A DNA stretch of 59,158 nt. Source: an uncultured Pelagibacteraceae bacterium (GTDB lineage: Bacteria; Pseudomonadota; Alphaproteobacteria; Pelagibacterales; Pelagibacteraceae). Made by a program: the position numbers and the translations under genes. This document shows positions 53,284-59,158 of the stretch, in pieces; the stretch's first letter is position 1, and each line of letters begins with the position of its first letter. The stretch spans positions 1-59,158 of the forward strand of contig CACIML010000003.1 of the NCBI GenBank assembly GCA_902587735.1. Reading direction: 5' to 3'. A model generated the notes under the pieces. The model made no database searches and was not told the origin of the DNA. It saw nothing but the letters and a program-made list of their open reading frames with translations.

Positions 53284-54195
53284 TTAATTTTTGAAAATTA
53301 AAAGCAAAACTGCAAGAACAATTAAAGATAAAATTGAACTAATTAAAATATACAACCTGTGAATGTTTCTTCCTCTTAAATTAAAATAATGTCTTGCTGC
53401 TACTGATATTAATGCAACCAAAGATAAAATTAACCAGTTGTATTTGTGATAAACTATAAAACTATAGTGACCAGACAGCATAATAAATAATACTAAAAAT
53501 GTAGAATAGTTATTGTGGATTGATCTTTGTTTTGCTGACAAAGATAAGCTTAGATCAAACTTTTCATTCCTTTTACTGCTATTAATTATGTTCATTTGAT
53601 TTGGAATTATAACTGTAAAAACATTACCAAACATATTTGTTCCAATAATTAAACCAACACTTAGAAATGCAAATTTTGGGCCATATATTTTTGTAAAAAT
53701 AAAAGATATAGCTATTAATAAAATAAAAATGATTAATGAAAATAAAACATTATTATTAATCAATTTAGACTTGCATAAAAAATCATAAATAAACCAAGAA
53801 ACTAAAAGAGACGCTATGGATATCAAAATTGCATAAAGAGGTGATATTTGTAAAACTCTTTTATCAATCATTAATACTCCAGAATTATAAAAATAAATTA
53901 TTATAAGTAAAAGGATTCCTGTTATAAATGTTAAGTAGCTTTGCCATTTGAAGATTACTAGATTGCTAAGATATTGAACAGGAGGAGAGTTTTTTAATCT
54001 AGTTAATTTGTAATAATACCCTGAATGCATCAAATAACCTTCTCCATCAATATCCTGTCTAGAAATATCTTTATTAAGTTTATTATCTAAATAATTAAAT
54101 AAAAAACTATTACCAACCCATAGAATTGCAAATAACACATGACCCCATCTCAGGACAAGTTCTAACCATTTTAATGTGTAAGGTATAAACTCCAT
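53284..54195 (-). CDS. puuD: Membrane urate oxidase (PuuD N-terminal domain), no cytochrome c domain
   Basis: A 303-residue protein with about eight transmembrane helices, matching the urate hydroxylase PuuD/DUF989 domain: LRWGHVLFAILWVGNSFLFNYLD at the start, GEGYLMHSGYYYKLTRLKNSPP, FKWQSYLTFITGILLL, and IHNNYSTFLVLFIMLSGHYSF toward the end. PuuD oxidises urate to 5-hydroxyisourate and normally ends in a soluble cytochrome c domain of about 100 residues with CxxCH. That is absent here; the chain stops after the last helix. Gene order among xdh, guaD and uraH supports the assignment. Confidence 0.88.
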   Translation of the reverse strand: MEFIPYTLKWLELVLRWGHVLFAILWVGNSFLFNYLDNKLNKDISRQDIDGEGYLMHSGYYYKLTRLKNSPPVQYLSNLVIFKWQSYLTFITGILLLIIIYFYNSGVLMIDKRVLQISPLYAILISIASLLVSWFIYDFLCKSKLINNNVLFSLIIFILLIAISFIFTKIYGPKFAFLSVGLIIGTNMFGNVFTVIIPNQMNIINSSKRNEKFDLSLSLSAKQRSIHNNYSTFLVLFIMLSGHYSFIVYHKYNWLILSLVALISVAARHYFNLRGRNIHRLYILISSILSLIVLAVLLLIFKN

Positions 54196-54197
54196 AT

Positions 54198-54662
54198 TTA
54201 ATATTCAATCTTATCAGTTTTCTTGTCCCAAAGATCAAAAGCTTTTAAAGCTTCATTTCTCATAATTTGTTTCATTAAAATTTTTTTGTCTTCATTTTTT
54301 TTTGGAATTTCAGAATATATCAGTGAGTCATCAAAATTAATTTTTTTTGCATCATCCCTAGTATTTGCATAATATACTTTTCCAATGCGTGACCAATAAA
54401 TAGCAGACATACACATAGGACAAGGTTCACAACTTGAATACAGAGAACAATTTGAAAGATTAAAGGTATTAAGCTTTTTGCAGGCATTTCTTATTGCTAC
54501 AATTTCACCATGTGATGTTGGGTCATTATCTACAGTTACCCTGTTCATCCCTTCTGAAATAATTTTCTCATCGTTAACAATTACCGAACCAAATGGACCT
54601 CCTCCACTATTAATACTTTCTATGGAAAGCTCAATTGCTCTTTGCATAAAATTATTTTTCAT
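54198..54662 (-). CDS. guaD: Guanine deaminase (CDA-fold)
   Basis: A 154-residue zinc deaminase. The zinc ligands are in HGEIVAIRNAC near residue 52 and SSCEPCPMCMSAIYWSRIGKVYYANT near 83, and the tail FDDSLIYSEI closely resembles the Bacillus-type GuaD. It deaminates guanine to xanthine, the substrate of the adjacent xanthine dehydrogenase. The usual HAE is HGE here. The start overlaps the xdhB stop by 4 bases. A tRNA-adenosine deaminase (TadA) is less likely because the C-terminal FDDSxIYxE is GuaD-specific. Confidence 0.9.
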   Translation of the reverse strand: MKNNFMQRAIELSIESINSGGGPFGSVIVNDEKIISEGMNRVTVDNDPTSHGEIVAIRNACKKLNTFNLSNCSLYSSCEPCPMCMSAIYWSRIGKVYYANTRDDAKKINFDDSLIYSEIPKKNEDKKILMKQIMRNEALKAFDLWDKKTDKIEY

Positions 54663-56965
54663 ATTTTGTTTTTTATATCATTTATACTTAATAAAATTGC
54701 CTCAGAGGTAGCTGGGGCATTGAGATTAGGGATAATTTTATGGTTTGCAATTGAGGAGATGGCATCTTTAATAGCAAAAAAAACTGACATTCCTAACATT
54801 AATGGAGGTTCACCTGTCGTTTTAGACTTGTTTACTACATTTTCTTTATTTAAATTTTTAAAAATTTTTACGTTAAATTTTTCTGGCATATCATTTACCG
54901 CTGGTATTTTATAAGTGGATGGTGAATGTGTAGTAAGTTCTCCATTTGGTTTCCATTTAACTTCTTCTATCGTAAGCCAGCCTGCACCTTGAACAAATCC
55001 TCCTTCGATTTGACCTCTTTCAATAGCAGGATTAATTGCTCTACCATGATCATGAAGAATGTCTACGCTTAAAATTTTGTTTTCGCCAGTTAAAGTATCA
55101 ATTAAAACTTCAGAAACTGCCGCCCCATAACAAAAATAGAAAAATGGTCTTCCTGTAAAAGTTTTATTATTAAAAAATATTTTTGGTGTAGAATAAAAAC
55201 CTGAAGATGATAATGAAATTCTATTTAGATACGCTTCTTTTATCAACGAATTAAACGAAAATGTTTTTCCTTTAAACTTAACCATCCCTTTTTTATAAAT
55301 GGCTTTACCACTTTTTAATTTGTATTTTTTTTTAACGAAGAGGGCTAAATTTTGTTTTATTTTATTTACAGCATTAATTGCAGCTGCTCCGTTTAAATCC
55401 GTTGTTGAGCTTGCCGCTGAAGCTGAAGTATTTGGAACCTTATCTGTACGAGTTGATGAAACTTTTATTTTGTTATAATTTAAACCTAGCTCATTAGCAA
55501 CTAACTGAGCAATTTTGGTATAAGTTCCTTGTCCCATTTCAATAGCGCCTGTAGATACATGCACACTACCATCAGCATAATAAATATGAACTAAAGCTCC
55601 AGCTTGATTAAGATGTGTAGTAGTAAAAGAAATTCCAAATTTGACGGGAGTTATTGCTATTCCTTTTTTTAAGTATTTATTTTTTGAATTAAATTTTTTT
55701 ATCTTTAATCTTCTTTGTTGATATTTTGAGGATTTAATTAATTTTTTAAAAATCTCATTAATAACATTATCCTCAATTTTCATACCATAGTGAGTGATGT
55801 TTTTTTTATTTTTTTGATAAAAATTTAGTTTTCTTATTTCTGCAGGATCTTTTCTTAAATATTTTGCAACATTGTCTACAATATTTTCTATAATCATCAT
55901 GCCTTGATTTCCCCCAAAACCTCTAAAAGCGGTGGACGATGAAGTATTTGTTTTACAAAGATAGTTTTCTAACAATACATTAGAAAGATAGTAGGCGTTA
56001 TCTATATGCAACAAAGCTCTTCCATTAATTGCTCCAGATAAATCGGGTGAAATCCCACATCTAGATAGTAATTTTATTTTTACACCTTCAATGACTCCTT
56101 TTTCATTAAATCCTACTTCATAATCAGAATAAAAATCATGTCGCTTACCTGTAATTAATATATCATCATCACGATCCATTTTAAGTTTAACAGGACGCCT
56201 TGTTTTTTTTGATAATAACGTACAGATTGATGCAAAAATAAAACTTTGAGTCTCTTTTCCACCAAACCCTCCGCCTATCCTTCTTACATCAACATTTATT
56301 GTGTTATTTTTTTGGCCAAGCATTTTTGCAATTATTTGCTGGGTTTCGCTTGGATGCTGTGTGCTTGAGTAAACTTTAAAATCATTATCTTCTTGTGGAA
56401 TTACAAAAGCAATTTGACCCTCTAGGTAAAAGTGCTCCTGGCTTCCTAGTCCAAATGAACCTTTAATATAATTTTTGGCTTTTTTAATTTTTTTTATAGG
56501 ATTTCCTCTTTTTATTTTTTTTCCTTTTAAAACAAAAAGTTTCTTTTTTAGTGCTTCTCTAACATCAACAATCGGCTTTAATGTTTTGTAAGATATTCTA
56601 GCTTTCAAAACAGCTTTTCTGGCAAGTTCAGTTGTGATTGCAGCTACCGCAAAAAGCGGTTGGCCGTAGTATTCTACTTTTTTTGTAAAAATTGGATCTC
56701 CATCATACACAGCTCCAACATCATTTCTGCCAGGAATATCTAAGGAAGTAACTACTGAGATAACTCCTTCGCTTTTTTTTACCTCTTTTAAATCTAATTT
56801 AGTAATAATTGCATGAGCTTTTTTACTGTAGCCAATTGCACCGTATAATGTCCCTTCTGGTTCAAGGATATCGTCGATATAATTGGCATATCCGCTAACA
56901 TGTTTTGCTCCACTTTCATGGGGTATTGTTTGTTCAATAAAAGAATAATTTTTCATTTTAAACAT
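54659..56965 (-). CDS. xdhB: Xanthine dehydrogenase molybdopterin-binding subunit
   Basis: A 768-residue catalytic subunit. The start has HESGAKHVSGYANYIDDI; then STQHPSETQ, RRIGGGFGGKETQSF, FRGFGGNQGMM (substrate Arg), the MoCo-binding GAIEMGQGTYTKIAQLVA, QGAGWLTIEEVKW and the catalytic Glu in TTGEPPLMLG near residue 725. These fit xanthine dehydrogenase rather than aldehyde or CO dehydrogenase. It overlaps xdhA by 8 bases. No XdhC sulfurase-type chaperone is in the window. Confidence 0.94.
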   Translation of the reverse strand: MFKMKNYSFIEQTIPHESGAKHVSGYANYIDDILEPEGTLYGAIGYSKKAHAIITKLDLKEVKKSEGVISVVTSLDIPGRNDVGAVYDGDPIFTKKVEYYGQPLFAVAAITTELARKAVLKARISYKTLKPIVDVREALKKKLFVLKGKKIKRGNPIKKIKKAKNYIKGSFGLGSQEHFYLEGQIAFVIPQEDNDFKVYSSTQHPSETQQIIAKMLGQKNNTINVDVRRIGGGFGGKETQSFIFASICTLLSKKTRRPVKLKMDRDDDILITGKRHDFYSDYEVGFNEKGVIEGVKIKLLSRCGISPDLSGAINGRALLHIDNAYYLSNVLLENYLCKTNTSSSTAFRGFGGNQGMMIIENIVDNVAKYLRKDPAEIRKLNFYQKNKKNITHYGMKIEDNVINEIFKKLIKSSKYQQRRLKIKKFNSKNKYLKKGIAITPVKFGISFTTTHLNQAGALVHIYYADGSVHVSTGAIEMGQGTYTKIAQLVANELGLNYNKIKVSSTRTDKVPNTSASAASSTTDLNGAAAINAVNKIKQNLALFVKKKYKLKSGKAIYKKGMVKFKGKTFSFNSLIKEAYLNRISLSSSGFYSTPKIFFNNKTFTGRPFFYFCYGAAVSEVLIDTLTGENKILSVDILHDHGRAINPAIERGQIEGGFVQGAGWLTIEEVKWKPNGELTTHSPSTYKIPAVNDMPEKFNVKIFKNLNKENVVNKSKTTGEPPLMLGMSVFFAIKDAISSIANHKIIPNLNAPATSEAILLSINDIKNKI

Positions 56966-58394
56966 TTATCCTTATATTTTTTCTTTGTTTAACTTCTAAG
57001 AAACACTTCTCTAATAAATTTTTTGCTACCTCCATACGATACTTTTGGGTAGCTCTAGCATCTGTAATTGGCTTAAAATCTTTTTCCAAAATCTTTTTTG
57101 CTTTATTAATTGTCTTGTCTGATAAATAAGAATTAACGAATACTTTTTCACAGTTAAAAGCTCTTTTAGGAATATTGGACATTCCACCAAAAGCTATTCT
57201 TATTTTTTTTATTTTATTTTTATTAACTTCAATATTAAAAGAAGCACAAACAGATGAAATATCATCATCAATTCTTTTGGATATTTTATAGGCTTTAAAT
57301 ATATTTTTCTTTAAAAAGGGAATTCTTACTGAATGAATAAATTGTCCTTTTCTAAGTTTTGTTTTACGATAATTTATAAAGAAACCATCAAGTGGTAATA
57401 CTTGAATTTTATTTTTTCCTTTAACAATGATTTTGGCATCTAGAGCTAATAATAAAGGTAGTGTATCTCCAATCGGGCTTGCAGTTGCTATATTTCCAGC
57501 AATAGTACACACGTTTCTGATCTGAACAGATCCATATCTTTTTAAAATTTGTGAAAAATCAGGAAAATATTTTTTTATAATAGACTCAAATTTTATTAAA
57601 GGTGTTGAAGCCCCCACTTCAATATATTTATTATTTTCTTTTATATAATTTAGTTCATCAATTGAATTAAGATAAACTAAAGAATTTAAATCTTTTCTTT
57701 CTTTTGTAACTATTAAGGATAAATCGGTGCCTCCGCTTATTAATTTAGAATTAGGTTCTGTTCTAAGGATTTTGCTCAACTCATTAATTGATTTAGGTGC
57801 AAAATATTTTTTATTATTATGGACGATTGCAATACTTCTTTTATTTATTTTTTTTAAAAGATTTAAAGTAATTTTTTTATCTCTACTAAAAGAATCTCTC
57901 TTGTTATTTTTATTGAGACTCTTAGCTGCAGCAACTATTGGTCTATAACCAGTACAACGGCAAAGATTTCCTTGGATTGAATCTCTAATAATTTCTTCTT
58001 TGAATGAAGAATAATTTTTATACATTGCAAATAAAGACATCACAAATCCTGGGGTACAAAAACCACACTGAGATCCATGAAAATTAACCATAGCTTTTTG
58101 AACAGGGTGCAGTTCGCCTTTATCAATTAAATCTTCAACTAATATAAGTTGTTTTGATTCTAAATTTGGAAGGAAAGATATACAAGAATTTATAGCTTTA
58201 TATTTAATATTATTTTTTTCTAACTCTCCAATTACAACAGTACAAGCGCCACATCCTCCTTCAGCACATCCTTCTTTGGTTCCTGTTTTTTTTAATTTTG
58301 TTCTAACATAATTAAGTATAGTTTCATTAGTGTCAGGATTTTTAATTTCTACAATCTTGTTTTTGTAAATAAACTTAACTATATTGGAAGTCAT
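56958..58394 (-). CDS. xdhA: Xanthine dehydrogenase iron-sulfur/FAD subunit
   Basis: A 478-residue subunit. The first 2Fe-2S domain has CAEGGCGACTVVIGEL near residue 43, the second has CGFCTPGFVMSLFAMY near 108 and GNLCRCTGYRPIV near 145. The FAD domain holds LISGGTDLSLIVTKERKDL near 220 and CTIAGNIATASPIGDTLPLLLAL near 300. This is the two-subunit bacterial XDH form. The stop of uraH lies immediately before its start (no gap), so both are coupled. It passes electrons from xanthine oxidation to NAD+. Confidence 0.95.
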   Translation of the reverse strand: MTSNIVKFIYKNKIVEIKNPDTNETILNYVRTKLKKTGTKEGCAEGGCGACTVVIGELEKNNIKYKAINSCISFLPNLESKQLILVEDLIDKGELHPVQKAMVNFHGSQCGFCTPGFVMSLFAMYKNYSSFKEEIIRDSIQGNLCRCTGYRPIVAAAKSLNKNNKRDSFSRDKKITLNLLKKINKRSIAIVHNNKKYFAPKSINELSKILRTEPNSKLISGGTDLSLIVTKERKDLNSLVYLNSIDELNYIKENNKYIEVGASTPLIKFESIIKKYFPDFSQILKRYGSVQIRNVCTIAGNIATASPIGDTLPLLLALDAKIIVKGKNKIQVLPLDGFFINYRKTKLRKGQFIHSVRIPFLKKNIFKAYKISKRIDDDISSVCASFNIEVNKNKIKKIRIAFGGMSNIPKRAFNCEKVFVNSYLSDKTINKAKKILEKDFKPITDARATQKYRMEVAKNLLEKCFLEVKQRKNIRINV

Positions 58395-58745
58395 TTAGCT
58401 TCCTCTGTAAGTAGAATAACTCCAAGGTGAAACTAATAAAGGAACATGGTAATGCTCTGATGGATTTGATATGCCAAATCTGACCACTACATCATCTAGA
58501 AAAGGAGCATCTTTCACTTCTGATATATTTTTAAAATATTCCCCAATATAAAAAACCAATTCATATTTTCCTTTAATAAAATTCTCTCCTTCTACCAATG
58601 GTGAGTCTGTTCTTCCATCATTGTTTAATTTTACAGAAGTTATTTTTTTTCTTTCTGAATTATTTATATAAAATAAATCTACAGAAATCCCGCTACCTGG
58701 TTTGCCTGCATAGACATCCAAAACATGAGTTGAAAGTTTTGTCAT
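58395..58745 (-). CDS. uraH: 5-hydroxyisourate hydrolase (transthyretin-like)
   Basis: A 116-residue transthyretin-fold hydrolase. The N-terminal LSTHVLDVYAGKPGSGI supplies the first catalytic His; the middle has NDGRTDSPLVEG with the Arg; the C-terminus YHVPLLVSPWSYSTYRGS ends in the diagnostic Y-R-G-S. It opens 5-hydroxyisourate to OHCU, the product of PuuD's reaction in turn feeding UraD. It is first in the leftward purine operon, and its promoter faces uraD. Confidence 0.97.
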   Translation of the reverse strand: MTKLSTHVLDVYAGKPGSGISVDLFYINNSERKKITSVKLNNDGRTDSPLVEGENFIKGKYELVFYIGEYFKNISEVKDAPFLDDVVVRFGISNPSEHYHVPLLVSPWSYSTYRGS

Positions 58746-58758
58746 AAGATAGATATAT

Positions 58759-58787
58759 ATTATAGTATCGTTTAAATTTTAAACTAA
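58759..58787 (-). promoter_or_regulatory. uraH promoter with palindromic operator in the spacer
   Basis: On the minus strand a perfect TATAAT (58759-58764) lies 17 bases from TTAGTT (58782-58787). Between and overlapping them, GTTTAAA-T-TTTAAAC (58770-58784) is a perfect 7 bp inverted repeat about one T, the classic position of a repressor operator. The predicted transcript start near 58752 leaves only about 6 bases before the uraH ATG. The plus-strand gene uraD starts 19 bases beyond the palindrome, so both genes may share control. Confidence 0.5.
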
Positions 58788-58803
58788 AATTATTAAAACT
58801 TAC

Positions 58804-59158
58804 ATGAGAACAATAGATAACATTAATAATCTTAACAAAGCTGATTTTTTGTTGATATTTGGCAACGTTTTTGAAAAAACTGAGTCTGTGGCTTTAGAAG
58901 CTTTTAAATCAAAACCATTTAAAGATTTTGATGATATAATTTTAAAAATGCTGAACATTTATGAATGTTACCCAAAAAATAAAATATTAGAAATTTTAAA
59001 TTTACATCCAGAACTAGCTGTAGCAAAAAAATTAACTTCAGAGTCTAAATCAGAACAAATTTCTGCAAAACTAAATGAATGCTCCAATGAAGAGTACGAA
59101 GAATTCAAAAAATTGAACTTTGAATATAAGAAAAAGTTTAAGTTCCCATTTATAATTG
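58804..59158 (+). CDS. uraD: OHCU decarboxylase UraD (3' part cut by window edge)
   Basis: An open frame from 58804 to the window end, 118 residues visible. It shows MRTIDNINNLNKADFLLIFGNVFEKT and the conserved LHPELAVAKKLTSESKSEQ with the catalytic His (about residue 71) and the following Ser/Glu region. UraD decarboxylates 2-oxo-4-hydroxy-4-carboxy-5-ureidoimidazoline to S-allantoin, the step after UraH. It is divergent from uraH with a 58 bp spacer. A fused downstream domain cannot be excluded because the stop lies outside the window. Confidence 0.92.
   Translation, partial: MRTIDNINNLNKADFLLIFGNVFEKTESVALEAFKSKPFKDFDDIILKMLNIYECYPKNKILEILNLHPELAVAKKLTSESKSEQISAKLNECSNEEYEEFKKLNFEYKKKFKFPFII

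Overview
The window is about 59 kb of very AT-rich (roughly 70% by eye), extremely gene-dense bacterial DNA. Gene content and order point to a streamlined marine alphaproteobacterium of the SAR11 / Candidatus Pelagibacter type. Supporting signs are the alphaproteobacterial blocks mutY-DUF721-dsbA-smc and atpI-B-E-b'-b (F0 genes without F1), ispH-thrB-rnhA beside a cytochrome oxidase cluster, DUF2093-purD, and lspA-DUF3035. Spacers are usually under 60 bp, start and stop codons often overlap, and there are no mobile elements, CRISPR arrays, tRNAs or rRNAs. The lineage is inferred from composition and synteny; no database comparison was made.

Layout. 1-8.8 kb: DNA repair (mutY), a DciA-like DUF721 protein, a periplasmic DsbA-like thiol protein, a short SMC ATPase, the F0 ATP synthase operon, then ispH-thrB-rnhA. 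8.8-16.8 kb: thrC, then a leftward aa3-type oxidase cluster (coxB, coxA, coxC, a subunit IV protein, a small membrane protein, ctaB), with a second subunit III-like gene divergent from a SCO1 copper chaperone. 16.8-28.2 kb: rsmE, HAD, pirin, quinone reductase and ubiA, then the lipid A/KDO operon msbA-waaA-lpxK-lpxL, then purD and rsmD. 28.2-36.8 kb: pgi, lipoprotein, lspA, ileS, ribF and a HAD gene leftward, then groESL behind a RpoH-like promoter. 36.8-51.2 kb: membrane and envelope genes, two J-domain proteins, isocitrate lyase with a divergent ScfR/RamB-type regulator across a repeat-rich spacer, cfa, oligopeptidase B and hsp20.

51.4-59.2 kb is the most coherent accessory block, a purine import and catabolism island. 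It holds an NCS2 purine permease and a six-gene leftward operon (uraH, xdhA, xdhB, guaD, puuD, purine phosphoribosyltransferase), with uraD divergent and running off the window end. Together these could take guanine to xanthine, urate, 5-hydroxyisourate, OHCU and allantoin, releasing nitrogen and, with the phosphoribosyltransferase, salvaging part of the base. The urate oxidase is the membrane PuuD type but lacks its usual C-terminal cytochrome c domain.

Points most worth checking are: the SMC of only 798 residues with no recognisable hinge; six TTTACAA-type elements between the aceA side and the ScfR-type regulator, with an unlisted 55-residue ORF between; the unusual cox cluster with two subunit III genes and no ctaG; a palindrome inside the predicted uraH promoter; a RpoH promoter plus possible RNA thermometer before hsp20; and extreme compaction, including back-to-back start codons and four-base convergent stops.
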